This document shows positions 11,469-22,752 of a stretch of 64,000 bases of DNA, piece after piece. The stretch spans positions 30,235,643 to 30,299,642 of the forward strand of contig NC_064761.1 in the NCBI RefSeq assembly GCF_011397635.1. Reading direction: 5' to 3'. The position numbers and the translations under genes are program-made. This stretch comes from Epinephelus fuscoguttatus. Lineage: Eukaryota > Chordata > Actinopteri > Perciformes > Serranidae. The notes beneath the pieces are model-generated. The model was not told the DNA's origin. It saw only the letters and a program-made list of their open reading frames with translations, and ran no database searches. The number at the start of each line of letters is the position of its first letter. Within the stretch, counting starts at the first letter, position 1.

Positions 11469-11513
11469 TATGAGCGCTGACACCGCTGTCATCTAGCGGT
11501 GTCAGCGCTCATA
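11469..11513. repeat. Perfect 19-bp-stem palindrome
   Basis: Arms 11469-11487 and 11495-11513 are exact reverse complements with the 7-base loop GTCATCT. The arm sequence contains the GAGCGCTGACACCGCT motif shared with the left end of the composite element. Confidence 0.85.
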
Positions 11514-12106
11514 ATAAACGCGTGTATGAGCACTCAGGCTGCCCCAGAGAGCAGCCTCGTGCCTGATATCTCTGTAGTGTTTAAATATGAAATGTAATTC
11601 GTTTGGGGGAATGTCTAATAGGCAATATTCAGTCTCAGTATAAGATATATTCTTATATTATTAAATGTTGTAACATGTTATTGTTCTTTGCATTCTTTTG
11701 CTTATTTATGTGTTTCTACCATTCAATAATAATTTTAAGTTTATTGTAATTTATTTATTGTATTTAAAGATTAATTGTCTTTATTGTAGTATTTATTCAA
11801 CTGCATTTTAAATATTGATTATCTGATATGAATTGTATACCTGATGTCTGAAGTGTGGCTGAATGAACTTTTCCTCTGAACATCTGACCTGTTTGAGCCC
11901 ATTTATATTGGTGAGGACAGACTAAATGACAAACTGCTGTCAGTATAATCCAGTACAGTTCAACAGCACCACAATCTACAACTCAATACTTCAATAAAAT
12001 GTTAGACTGAATATTAAACTGCTGTTGTTTTTTCTAGGTGTACCAAGTAAACTGTCAAGTCTCCATAAAAAATGTAGACAGAACGCATAATGATGAGACA
12101 AATGCA
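11514..12106. other. Intergenic, nothing recognised
   Basis: AT-rich sequence without exons, RNA genes or clear repeats. Confidence 0.5.
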
Positions 12107-12560
12107 GTGATGGGTAGTAACTAAGTATATTTACTCAAGTACTGTACTTAAGTACAAATTTGATGTACTTTGGGTATTTCCATTTACTTAGAGGGAAATA
12201 CTGTACATTCTACTCAAGCTACATTTATTTGATAGCTATAGATACTTTTCAGATAGTTTGTTTTATATGTTGTAAGTTTCATATTTACAAGTTGATGTGT
12301 GTTGTTATAGATTAGACTAGTACACCAGTGACAGGTGTTAAAATTAGTTCTACCATGACAACATTTAAATGCTGCTTACATGTAGCCGACGTTGATCAAT
12401 TAATACTCAATACATATTCATGTATATGATGATAACAACACTTGAAATTGGGTCACTCTGCATCATGAGTACTTGGAACTTTTAATTTAACGTAGGCCTA
12501 CATTTTGCTGACAATACCCAGATACTTTTACTCAAGTCAGATTTGGTATGCAGCACTTTG
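12107..12560. repeat. Dispersed fish repeat ('GTAGTAACTAAGTA' family)
   Basis: Starts AGTGATGGGTAGTAACTAAG, continues through ACTCAAGTACTGTACTTAAG and GAGGGAAATACTGTAC, and ends near CAGATACTTTTACTCAAGTC. I know this pattern as a very common teleost interspersed repeat. A shorter related piece lies at 26448-26575. Confidence 0.7.
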
Positions 12561-12814
12561 ACTTGTGACTGAGTTTTTGTTCTTTGTTGTGATATTCCTG
12601 GGTACTTTGTCCACAACTGGACAAACATATCGAACAGACATGCAAGCATCGCACGTCTCATCCTCATCCTCATCTTCATTCTCCGCTGTCTTTCTGGGAT
12701 CTGCCTCCTCAGCTGGGCAGCCTCCTCCTCAGCCTGCATAGCAGTCCTGCTGCAATAACTGCGCCAAGACGCCTTCTCCGATCCGTTATTGATATTTGAT
12801 TTCCATCTCGCCAA
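12560..12814 (-). other. Possible divergent exon upstream of uqcrh
   Basis: A minus-strand open frame starts at 12814 (MARWKSNINNGSEKASWRSY) and encodes a charged, Arg/Glu-rich stretch before entering the repeat at 12107-12560. It starts 284 bp from the uqcrh start codon in divergent orientation, so it could use the same promoter. I do not recognise a family. It is not LRRC41, the head-to-head neighbour of UQCRH in human. It may be a lineage-specific exon, a non-coding transcript, or chance. Confidence 0.2.
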
Positions 12815-12837
12815 AGCTCATGATTACAATACCCACC

Positions 12838-13097
12838 AACTCTCCACAAACTTTCCCCCCGCACTCGCATTCTCGAGACTTTGAGACGGAAAAAACCGTA
12901 AGTGGTAAAATGCTAACTAATTTCCGGGTCTAGGACTCATTTCCGGGCGCAGTCTTATTGTGAAAGTCTGCTGACCGGAAATTGTCTGGCTAGTTATCTG
13001 TCTTGTTAGCTTGTCAGCTATCCGCTCTGTGACCTGCCGTGTCCTCCAACGTTTGAGACTTGACAGCCGGTCATCTAAGGACAAGAGCCTCCAAACC
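12838..13097 (+). promoter_or_regulatory. uqcrh promoter with three ETS/GABP-like sites
   Basis: Within 180 bp of the start codon are TTTCCGGG at about 12921, TTTCCGGG at about 12940 and ACCGGAAAT at 12974-12982. All contain the CCGGAA ETS core in one orientation or the other. GABP (NRF-2) sites of this form are typical of nuclear genes for respiratory-chain subunits. No TATA box is seen, which fits a housekeeping promoter. The transcription start is inferred to lie at about 12950-13050. Confidence 0.6.
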
Positions 13098-16000
13098 ATG
13101 GTTTTCGAGGAGAAGATGATCACGAACGGAGAGCCCGAGGATGTTAGTAGTTTTGACGGATTTAATACGACCCTGCTTTGCCAGTAACGTTTTGTTACCT
13201 TAGCTAGCAAGCTAACACAACACCGCTAACCAAGCGATAGCATCACCTAGCTGACATTAGCATTAGCCAACGTTAACGTTACCATAGTCGTACAGAAACA
13301 TTGAAGCTAATTCATGCAGTAGAATCAAAATTGATGGGTAGTTCGTTTGTGAAGCTGTCCTGTTAATTGCCGAATCAGTTAATATCATAACAATAGCTAA
13401 ACACTGTGTGACGCCTGTGAGGGAATTAACGTGATTGATTTGGTTGTGTTATGTCTGTTCCAGGAGGAGGAAGAAGAGGAGGAAGAGGAAGATATGGTGG
13501 TATGTTTATTGCAGATCCACATCAGGATCGAAATATGTTAACGGTTCCTCAGTATTATTGTGGTATTAGGCGTTTTTAAAATGGAATGACATTGTCAGGA
13601 AAGCAAAGGAGCATTTATTCTGAAGAAGCCAAAAGGGAAATCAATACTAAACTGACAAGTATGAGAAACAAAAATGTGTGTTAAAAAAAAATCCTTCCTG
13701 CCTCCCCTCCCTGTATGGCTAACGATTACCAGTCATGGGGTTGTTACAGGGAAAGCCGGGTCCATCATTCAACTGAATCTATTAATAAATAAGCCATTTT
13801 ATTTTTCTTTCCATATTAAACAGTCTTAAAAATTTGCTATGCTAACCCCGCTTTTACTGATTGATTCATAACCCCACACCAATATTAAACATTGAAGAAA
13901 AACAAGGTTTAATGTTACTGAGGGTGTGTTTTTGTCCCTTTGATCAGAAGGGAGTTATCACCTCTGAATATCCTTCATATTCTCAGTTACCAGTTAATGA
14001 GTTACTAATTTATGGTCATTTCTGAGGCTCTAGTTTGTGGTGCTGTTATTTAGATGTTTTCAATATATAGTTTATCCTGATACCTGCAGGAATGGGAACC
14101 AAGAGCCTGTTTTATTTGTGAACCAATTCCAAATTGTCTGCTCCATCTGAAACCTGAGCCTCCAAGCTCATCCGTTCCTTTTATTGATGCTGGCATCATT
14201 TTGCGCACTGCAAAACAGTGACATCAGACTCCTGCATCTATGCAACTGGAAAGCTGCAACAAAGAGTCATGGTGGAGAGGAAAAAAAAACAGTGCAAAGT
14301 ATGGATACATTTCACAAAGTAAGATGACGCACGCTGCTGTTGCTCAGCTTCACAATTTATTAATAACGCTACATTAGATTGTGATTGAATACTCTTGACA
14401 GGAGGGCCGAAACCTTAGTGTTATTAATGAATTGTGAAGCTGAGCAAGAGCAGTGTGTGGGATTTTCTGTTCAAACACTCAAGTGATGTTTTCCAACGCA
14501 CCTGCATCTGAGACAGTTGGATGTGTGAATACCTTTCTTCAAACAGAAAGATGACAAAAGTGCTACTTGTAATATCTGAAAAATGTCAATTTCAAGTAAG
14601 GGTAGACACACCAGTAATATGCTGAAACATCTTTCTTATAAACATGGGCCTAAATTTCAGGAATGCTATGTATTTGATGCTCTACGCACAAGTGCCATTG
14701 CTTCCTAACCAAGCAGCACATCTGGTAAATATCCTATGTTGTAATAATATCAGCACCAAGTAGGCAGGCTTTGCAGATTTTTTTTCTCTGATTAAGAAAA
14801 CCTAAATGAAAGCAAATGCTGTACAAATATTGTCTTATTTCATACATTTTAGATGTTGACATGCATGTCCTTTTGTACTCTGTTTTCACACTGAGTTCAG
14901 ACTCAGGTAATGGAACAGTTGTGTTGATGCTGAAAAGAAAATTGAGTAGAAATCAATACAGGAATTGGTTAAAAAAAAAAATCAGACCAATACACAGAAT
15001 TGATATTGGAATTAGTATCAGTATAATCATATCATTTCCCATCCCTAGATACCAATGGAGCAACTTAGTGTAGCACTGATCGTCTGTTGAATTTTGAAAG
15101 ACGCTCATCAAGGCAGATATTCAGAATGCTGCATACTCTGTTTCAGGATCCTCTTGACACGATGCGACAGAAGTGTGAAGAGACAGAGCATTGTGTTCAC
15201 ACCCGGGAGCGTCTGGAGCTGTGCGAGACCAGAGTTGGGTCTCGGCCTTCGACAGCGGAGGATTGCACGGAGGAGCTGTTTGACTTTCTCCATGCTCGGG
15301 ACCACTGTGTAAGTGTGACATTTGCCAACTGTAGCAAGCAGAGAGATGTAAAATACAGCCCAAAGGAGCCAAGGTACATGAGTAGGCATTTTGTCTTTGT
15401 CTTTGTCTTTGACTTGTAATGGGCTGACAGTGATAGTGCCAGCAGGGGGCACCAAAGCTACATTAACAAAACTGTATTATATTTTAATTATTTAATCAGT
15501 TGACGGAGATGACGTCATTTGAAATGCTAAATATTACACAAATATATAAAAGAAAAACCGCAAGCACACAGAAAGGCATTTCAAAAATGAATCTTCTCTT
15601 TTTAATTGTCTCAGATTTTTAAAGAAATCAGCTGTTATTTGGAAACTTTGATGTGAATATTTGTAACCAAGCTGATCAGCTTTCAAACAAAATAACAATC
15701 ACTGCAAAATATCTATATTTTTAGAATACAACAGGCACCATAACTGGGGATGCGACAACACATTTAGATTTAATATTGCAATACAAAACTGTGACAATTG
15801 TGGGTCTGTCAATAATATACAAGAATAGATTAAACATTCATGAATCAGACAGTAATTAAAAGACAAGTGACCTCTGTCAGCACGGATGTCAACTCTGTAA
15901 AATATCTGAGGAAGTTAATATGTTATGGAGTAGGTAAAAAGTTATATATCAGTGGTTTTTATGGCATAAACATAGAGGATAGCCAATTTTTTTTCAAAGT

Positions 16001-18980
16001 TGCGAAGAGTTCTCTAAATGCTAATCAAAATACTGATTTTTAAACCATAATTCTTATTTAGTTTTGATTTAGAACGGCTAAAATAGAAACCTACCAGCAC
16101 TTGAGCCGCATACCCACCTTTTTGGAAACCAAGGGCCAGTACTGTGAAGCAGGATTTAGGGTTAGCAAGGTGACGTCAGTGTTAACCAACCTGGTTCACT
16201 TTTTACTGGGATAATTCACCATGGTAACTTAGGCTGAACAGCTAGCCTGTTCAGGAGGATCAGATCACAACCTCTCAACCACCACAACCACTGTACCAAT
16301 CACATCACTGAAAAAAAAACAAAAAAACGATCACGACACAGACAAAACACTGGAGTAAGAGGTAAAAAAAAAAGAGAGAGAGTATATTTTTATAGGTCAG
16401 TAGAATCATTTTATTGACACTGACCACAGAATAATGACTTAGGCTGCATTTTAACTGTGTAAAGTTAATTTAATCCCCGCAGTGATCGCTGACAGTGTGG
16501 TTAATTTTACACTCTGGTTCCTTTACTGACGCTCAGGATAACACGATACACCTGTGTGATGGTAACTGGAGAACAACACACACACTGTTAACTGACTCCA
16601 GTGATTATAAATGCAACATTTCAGCCAGATAGATGATCAGTCATTAACTACTCTCCCTCCTCTGGTAGCAGAATCAGTCCGGCATGACTTAACAGTTTTT
16701 ACAGTTGTTTGTCCGTCATCAGACGAAATTGCAAAAACACTCTATTTAAATCATTTATCATAATACCTACATGTATTGTACATTTTGGCCTATTTTTAAT
16801 ATTTGGAAACGATCCCTAGTGTTTCTACATCTTCTTATTCTTTTGTAAGATTTTTGGCCACTGTTAACGTGACACTCTGATGAAAATGACATTTTGCTGT
16901 TCCTAACACAGAACATTGCCACTGTTAATCAGTATCACTGTTTCATCTTGTATAATACGAAGTACTATATTCATGGTTCTGATGATTTTGCTTGTAATTG
17001 ACAACCAGTCCTCTTTTAATTGAACACGCTTGTGGCTGGATAGGAACACCCAGAGTTGACTAAACTAGTTGATAACCAGCTTTGTGACAGCTGTTATCCA
17101 GATGGCCAGTGTCAGGTGAAGCCAAATAACCAGATGATATCCTGGGTATGTTAAACTTGCTTTGTAGTGAAGTGTAGACACAAGTTCTGAGGATGTGGCT
17201 CACCCTTTTATGCCTGATCAATGCTGGGTTCAGACTACACAACATTTTTGTCCGTGCTGACAGTCACCATGTCAGGTCAGGCGATTATGGAGTCACAAAA
17301 TCTTGTCATGACTTGACTGACAGACATGACAGAGTACACACTGGTTCACGACCAGTCATCGCTGGTCAACTTTCCTCGGTTTATTCTTGTCATGTTGTTA
17401 TTACCATTATTATTTCTGTCACTGAGGGTGTTCATGTCCCAGCTGAACTGTTTTGTGTAGTAACGTAAAACCACCACCAGATGGCAGGAGCTACATTTAC
17501 AGTGCCATAAGAAAACCATGCACTGAATCCTCCACAAGTTCCTGCAAATGTTTTACTATTAAAGTCATTCTCTGCACCGAAACAATAAGGGCCTTTTCAT
17601 TGTAAACAGATACAGTAAGTATTGAGTTTGAAAAAACAGCACGATGCATTAAATTTAATGGGGCAAACAGGAGCAGGTTAAAAATAAAAATAGAAAAATA
17701 CAAAGGGAATGAGAAATAAAGGCCTGTTTCTAATGTAGTCTGTTTCAAATGAAGCTGGTACCCTTTGCAGTGGTGGTTGTTAGTAAAGGCCAAGCCACTA
17801 TTTGTGAACTTTATTCCTTTGAAGAAATCACCTTCTTTGCTATCTTGATGCTAATGGCAGTACTCACCAGGTTGCTGAAGTGCCTCTGCCGTTTCACGCC
17901 AGCATTTTTCCCTTTTTACTCTGTGTGGTAACGTCCCTAGAGGAAATATCAATAAAGCTGGGGTGTTGTTGCCGTAGAGATGTCTACAGCAGCAGATCGT
18001 TCTATGTCTCTGTTGGTCAAAGTGACGACTGTTACGGGAGAAGTCGTGGAAGACAAAAAGAAAATCAGACGTGCTTGACTTTCTGTCGGGATGCTGCGAG
18101 ATGTCTGTTGTCGTCTACTAGGACACACTTCATGAGAGAAAACAATGGATTATCACTCATTGTCGTTCACAATCCGTGCCAGCTCCATATGGCACTGTGT
18201 TGGGCTGTAATCGGGCTAATATTGTGTAGTCTGAATCCGACTTAAATTATGTTTTTGTAGCAATCTGACAGTTGACAAAAATCTTGGGCACATCTTAAAA
18301 GGTGCCAATGTTTTCACAAAAGTATATATTTTAAAACAAACACGATTGTGACAGTAGATTTTTACACTGATGTTATCAGTACACACTTCAAGTTTAAGAG
18401 TTTGAAGGCTTTTAACACATTTTTTATTGTTTGAAGTTGTGAGGTCATATCTGGGCAAGGGCGTTTTCTCACTCAGGGCAAATCGAGAAGTAAAAAAAAA
18501 CAAAATGAAAGCAGATGAAAACATTTTATAAATCATAAATCATGGCATTACGACCAGGAGGTTAACTGGTGGTTACATGCAAGAACAGTGAGCACTTTTA
18601 CCTCATAATTCCAAAAAGGTTTATTGTTTAATTGAAATACAAGCTATGTCATCCATATTCATTGGTCCTTTTGGAAGTATATCACCACAGCACACAAAGA
18701 GACTTTACTGTATTGTTGCAATAAAGGTGAAATGAAATTACCCTTGCCTTTGCTTATAAGTTCACAATGAACAACCTGGTAGTTCAGTAACATTAAGTTA
18801 AGATAAGCCTTTTACAGCTGTAGCATTTAAAAATACATGATGGGGTTGGTCATGACCAGCATGTTGCAAGTGGTAAATGATCTGCTCCACCAGTTTCCCA
18901 ACTGAAGACTTACTTTACCTTACCTTGTCCTCTTGTGTCCTCTGTAGGTGTCACACAAACTGTTCCATTCAGTCAAATGA
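13098..18980 (+). CDS. uqcrh: Ubiquinol-cytochrome c reductase hinge protein, four coding exons
   Basis: Small acidic subunit of mitochondrial complex III in the intermembrane space, which helps cytochrome c1 dock with cytochrome c. Coding exons: 13098-13142, 13464-13499, 15147-15308, 18948-18980. Frames join to give 91 aa, the same length as human UQCRH. Exon 1 encodes [15 protein letters not shown]; exon 2 is nearly all Glu (nine in a row, then DMV); exon 3 carries the conserved core, with RERLELC and [14 protein letters not shown]; exon 4 encodes [10 protein letters not shown] and a TGA. Cysteines fall at 37, 43, 53, 67 and 81, giving the CX9C (43-53) and CX13C (67-81) spacing of the family. 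The exon 1 donor (GTTAGT) is weak but keeps the frame. Introns 2 and 3 contain palindromic and transposon-derived repeats. A copy of the 3' UTR lies at 23082. Confidence 0.96.
14085..15046. mobile_element. Candidate hAT-like relic in uqcrh intron 2
   Basis: GGAATGGGAACCAAGAG near 14092 and ATTTCCCATCCCTAG near 15034-15048 are rough inverted matches of a GGGATGGGAA-type end. A strong internal palindrome (14328-14461) lies between them. There is no transposase frame. The boundaries are tentative. Confidence 0.3.
14328..14461. repeat. Large hairpin, ~45-bp arms
   Basis: The left arm (14328-14371, containing TGCTCAGCTTCACAATTTAT) pairs with the right arm (about 14416-14461, containing ATTGTGAAGCTGAGCA) with a few mismatches and a ~44-base loop. 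Confidence 0.85.
16080..16720. repeat. Repeat-derived DNA in uqcrh intron 3
   Basis: The stretch from CCAGTACTGTGAAGCAGGAT through AACCAACCTGGTTCAC resembles dispersed teleost DNA-transposon sequence. It is followed by A-rich and GA-rich tracts (16311-16384). Nothing coding is seen. The rest of intron 3 outside this and the 17224-18243 element holds nothing recognised. Confidence 0.35.
17224..18243. mobile_element. ~1 kb element with 'TTCAGACTACACAA' inverted ends
   Basis: The left end CTGGGTTCAGACTACACAAC and the complement of the right end (TCGGATTCAGACTACACAAT) are near-identical inverted repeats. The short open frames inside have no recognisable domain, so it is probably non-autonomous. 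It lies in uqcrh intron 3. A similar end sequence occurs near 8305. Confidence 0.65.
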
Positions 18981-19160
18981 AGTCCTCCCAGACTGTTGCA
19001 CCCCTGGCTGATGACATTCTTCAAATATAAAGATAGCTTGGTTTTAAAAACATCCACATGTGGATCTGCTGTATGTTGTAACTTTAAATGTATACTGTAT
19101 CTGCCCACGAGTATTTAAAGAGGTGGCCTGAGTCAACATTTCATTAAAGTGGATGGCTTG
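18981..19160 (+). terminator. uqcrh: uqcrh 3' UTR and polyadenylation signal
   Basis: ATTAAA at 19143-19148 is the first plausible poly(A) hexamer after the stop codon and would give a 3' UTR of about 180 bases. The terminal part (from about 19083) is duplicated at 23082-23135 and 23515-23600. Confidence 0.6.
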
Positions 19161-19439
19161 ACAACCTTACCTTTGTGTTTGCAACTTTATTTTGATTCTA
19201 TTTTCATTTGATTAATAATTCTTGAAAACCTAAACCTCTGCAAACAGAATCTTGTTTTGAATAAGTTAAATTTGAAACTGATATTAACAGGGCTAGCCTT
19301 GCATGAAACCCAACAGCATGTGAAGCTTTGTTCTGTTGTAAATTTTTTATTGTGACCTGTTTAACTCATCGCTGCCTTTTTTAGAAAAATGATTCCTGGA
19401 AACGAGACGTCCTGTACTGAGGAGTGCTGAGTATATTTG

Positions 19440-19823
19440 TTTTTAGGGTTTTTAAATAGAACTGATCAATGCAGGGTTCCCACATTTCCTTGAAATCCTT
19501 GATGGGGAAAAAAAATCAATGCCAGGGAACTGGACCTCAAAGGTTTTTGAAAATCCTTGAGTTAGATGTTTAAGAGTGTGTTGGCTCACTGAAAATGACT
19601 CGAGGCAACACAGGCGCCCTCCATCTTGCAAGTGGTATTACTCAGTAAAAACCTGCTATCTGGCTCCTTGTTTGAGCAAATGTCTTTCTGTTAGACTCAA
19701 GGTGACTGAGCTCTGTAATGAATATGTAACCAAATGAGTCAGGAACTGTATACTGTGTTTATTTATCAGAGGAGGGGAGTGGTTGAGGTGTGATTTCACT
19801 TTATTTTCTTACCATGACCCCCC
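19440..19823. repeat. Duplicated intergenic segment S1
   Basis: Pieces of this stretch recur elsewhere in the 19-25.6 kb gap. AAATAGAACTGAT..GCAGGGTTCC recurs at about 21143. CTGAAAATGACTC, TATTACTCAG and ACTGAGCTC..ATGAATAT recur in the same order at about 25399-25560, just upstream of faah. Its tail (19755-19823, with AAGTGAAATCACA on the complement) recurs inverted at 21290-21358. Confidence 0.6.
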
Positions 19824-19978
19824 TGTAGCTACAAATCCTTAAGCCTCCTTGAGCCTTCCTGTGTGACTAGGGGAAAGTGCATAACACTCCATCCACCAAA
19901 AATAACCATATTTCTGTATAAATGTAGGTATGCAGCCAATACAATGAGCCAACACCACAGCGTTATCACCAAAACAAA

Positions 19979-20735
19979 CCAACACATTCTCACTCTGACT
20001 GCGTCACATATTGACATTTGCTCATGGACCTTCCACGTCCAGAATCGATGCGAAAGGTACCCTGGGTGCGTTGGCTGTTCACATTCTGGGATGCCGTGTC
20101 AAGTTCTGCCTGTAACATGCATTGTGTTCTTTCAAAATACACTTCTGTTTTCACAGGAAATTTACTGCTTGCATACAGTCTCTTTCAAAATAAAGGCACT
20201 GCGTCACTACAACAACGCAAATTGACATTTTTTTCCTCCAACAACTAAAGCACATGGTTAGGTTTAGGTAATAAGAACAGGGTTTGGCTTTATAATCTTG
20301 CGGGATGCAAACACTGCTCTCCTGGATGAAAGTGTGTTTGTTGGACCCATCCACCACCCCTCCTGCCCTACTTTGACTTTTGCCATCTTAACCTTCATTC
20401 TTGTCCTGCGGCATTTCCCCCTGACGCCACCAAGCCTTGTTAAACTATAATGGCGACCGGTTGCATATCATGCCGACGCTAAAGTACAGCTTTTTTCATC
20501 AGTGTCTGATGAAAAACAGTGACAAATGAGTTAAAGTTTAATGGCACAGGGCTACATCAGGGGGGAAACGCACGGACAAAAGTTGAGGTGGTAACAGGCA
20601 GAACTTGACGGTGTCCCAGAACGTCAACAACCAACGCACCCGGGTACCTTGCACGTTGTATGTGGATGTGGAAAGTCCATGACCAAACGCCAATATGTGA
20701 CGAGGTCGTAGTGAGAATGTGTTGGTTGACAATAT
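19979..20735. mobile_element. Inverted-repeat element, ~135-bp arms
   Basis: The left arm (19979-20112, from ACCAACACATTCTCACT to GTCAAGTTCTGCCTG) pairs with the right arm (20598-20735) read on the complement, with about 85-90 percent identity by eye. The ~485-bp middle has no transposase. Sequence of this type is a common interspersed repeat in fish. The class is not assigned. Confidence 0.7.
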
Positions 20736-21191
20736 TATGACATAATTGTATAGTTTCTTTATATTACAAATTTAGACAACGGGAACGAACATCCACAGCC
20801 TTGTAGAGGAATCCACTGAGGCACTGATGGAAGATCACCAGCCCAAGCTCATGTGTTCTGGACAAACCAGTACAACAGTTAAGTACATCTTCGTACTTCA
20901 AGATAGCGGTTTGACATATGCCATTAACAAGCTGTTATTCAAAGTATTCTGGGTTTGCATTGTAGCATAACCTGCCAAACTCAAATGACTCTATCAGGGA
21001 GAGGGAAGCAGGACTGACTGAATGTTGAGCAAACATGTACTTTATAGTTTGCTTATTACAAAGCTCCTGGTGATTGTCGACAAATGTAAATATTTGTACA
21101 TTTTGTGGGAGTATTCAACTCTGAATTTGCATTTAGAAATTCTAAATAGAACTGATAGAAGCAGGGTTCCTACAGATACTTGAAATCCAGT

Positions 21192-21282
21192 GGTTCAGGC
21201 AGTGATGTAAGAGGTAGCATCCGTGCTCTGTGGCCTCTGGCTTGAAGCCAGCAGCAGGTCAGCTAAGGTGAGCGTCTCTGCT
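21192..21282 (+). pseudogene. Fossil copy of faah exon 5 and its splice donor
   Basis: GGTTCAGGCAGTGATGTAAG aligns with the segment of faah exon 5 that encodes GLGTDIAGS. The match continues through GGTAGCATCCGT (GSIR, with the catalytic-serine codon), AAGCCAGCAGCAGG (KPTAG) and across the exon-intron border CTAAG/GTGAGCGTCTCTGCT, as at 30785-30890. A deletion of about 10 bases shifts the frame, and TGA and TAA codons follow. It lies upstream of faah in the same orientation and keeps intron sequence, so it came from DNA duplication rather than retrotransposition. Confidence 0.8.
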
Positions 21283-21289
21283 AGGGTCA

Positions 21290-21358
21290 TGGAGGGTCAT
21301 GATAAGAAAATAAAGTGAAGTCACATCTCAGCCACTCCCCTCATCTGATAAATAAGTA
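21290..21358. repeat. Inverted copy of 19755-19823
   Basis: GATAAGAAAATAAAGTGAAG and CCACTCCCCTCATCTGATAA match the reverse complement of the S1 tail almost base for base. It starts directly after the fossil faah exon. Confidence 0.75.
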
Positions 21359-21730
21359 TAATGGTTTTCTCCTTGTCTTGTTCTTATACCAAGGACATCT
21401 GGGGCCAGCCTGTGCCTGCCCCAAGAGTTAAAACAAAACACGGTGAAGCAGTGCAGCACAAACCTGGAATAACCTCCAAGATGTTAGACAAGCAACATTC
21501 CTTTTTACACTGCCTGCTTCACCCTGTAAGGACTACAAACTTATTTTAAAACTCAATTTGAAATCATTTTAAATAATCTTTTTATCTTTGCACCTCTTGT
21601 CTGCACTTTTGCTATTTTTAATGGTGATATTTTTTTTTAAATTGTGAATCATTAATTAAGTTGACCTTTTTTATCTTTTATCTCTTTACTCTTTTATTGT
21701 TAACTGCATCCTTGATCATGTTTTATATTT
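21354..21730. repeat. Direct duplication, first copy
   Basis: From AAGTATAATGGTTTTCTCCT through GACATCTGGGGCCAGCC, AAGAGTTA, GCTATTTTTAATGGTGAT and TTGTGAATCATT, this aligns in the same orientation with 24911-25280. The end (CTCTGTAAAGCACTTTGAAT at about 21737) looks like the tail of an interspersed repeat, so the pair may be two insertions of one family rather than a local duplication. Confidence 0.8.
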
Positions 21731-21739
21731 TATTGCTCT

Positions 21740-22752
21740 GTAAAGCACTTTGAATTGCTGTGGTGTATGAAATTCAAATCGGGGTAAAAAAAAAAAACCC
21801 TGACTTTAACTTGACTGCAACATGACCGACTTTATGGTGATAAATAAAAAAATAAAAATAAAAAAAAAAACCACACCCTGAAAAGAGTGTTCTGAGACCA
21901 GGAGAACCCAATTTAATTTTACACTTTAGATTTGACTCAATCAATTTTAGGTTTTTTTAGTTGTTTTGTGTTTTCTGGTATTAAGGGGTCAAATTAACTT
22001 TGCAGTATGTGCTTTCAATGATTGTATTCCTCTAGAAGTATCATCTTTTCCTCCTCTGACCATTATGTTTTCTTGTCTTCTCCTGTCATTTTTTCGCTAT
22101 CTAACGATAAGCCCACTTTGTGAGACGATAACAGGCATCACAAGCGTGAGTCCAAGCAAACAATTAAACACCATAGAAACTTTTACAGCTGTAAAATCTC
22201 TTTTAACGCAGTAAATGAGTTAATATTTTTCCTTAACTAATGACACCTTTTAAGAGATTCTATACAACTGTGTAAGTCCCTCAGCTAAGGAGAATTTAAG
22301 CCTGAAGTGTCATATTTAAGGAGAAAACTGAAGCTGTTTTGTGGTCTGAGTTCATGACTATAAGACTTCCAGCTTGGTCCTTGCCAACTGAAGCTCCACG
22401 CTGACTGTTGATCGCTCCTTGTTGGCTCCAAAAACTATTACCTCAGTTTTGTCTTTGTTTAATTGAAGAAAATCTTAACACATCATTGATTTGTTCAGTG
22501 CACTCATTCAGAGCTTTGAAGGCTTTTAACTTGGACTGTCAGCAGTAACGCATTACGATGCAGATAAGGTCTGATCATAATGGATTTTTTTTTTTTAAAT
22601 CGCATGCTTCTTTTTATCCCTTTAACGCACTGTGGTCAAGTCACCGCAGCTGCTTCCCACTTCCTACTTCCTGCTGCCGCAGTGACAGAAATAACGACAC
22701 CACTGTGCTCTTGAAAGGCTCCTTTCACTTTAAAAAGTGTAAATGTAAAATT
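21740..22752. other. Intergenic, nothing coding recognised
   Basis: AT-rich sequence with A-runs at 21787 and 21847-21870. The stretch near 22350-22520, read on the minus strand, resembles the region of the 3700-4930 LINE fragment, suggesting another decayed LINE piece, but no reverse transcriptase motif survives clearly. Confidence 0.35.

Larger units (their letters stand above)
10320..11513. mobile_element. Composite palindromic element with nested inverted repeats
   Basis: The sequence CGCTAGATGACAGCGGTG with its extension CCAGCGCTCATA at 10328-10357 recurs as its reverse complement at 11469-11499, giving inverted ends about 1.17 kb apart. Inside are a hairpin at 10367-10411 (AAGTCAGTCTTTAG and its complement), a large inverted repeat (10917-10978 against 11151-11210), and a short open frame at 10575. 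No transposase is present. It may be a non-autonomous DNA transposon carrying a captured exon, or several nested elements. The class is unknown to me. Confidence 0.5.

Noticed and set aside
15108-15455. 115-codon minus-strand frame opposite uqcrh exon 3
   Set aside because: The plus strand encodes the conserved hinge-protein core; the minus frame is its shadow.
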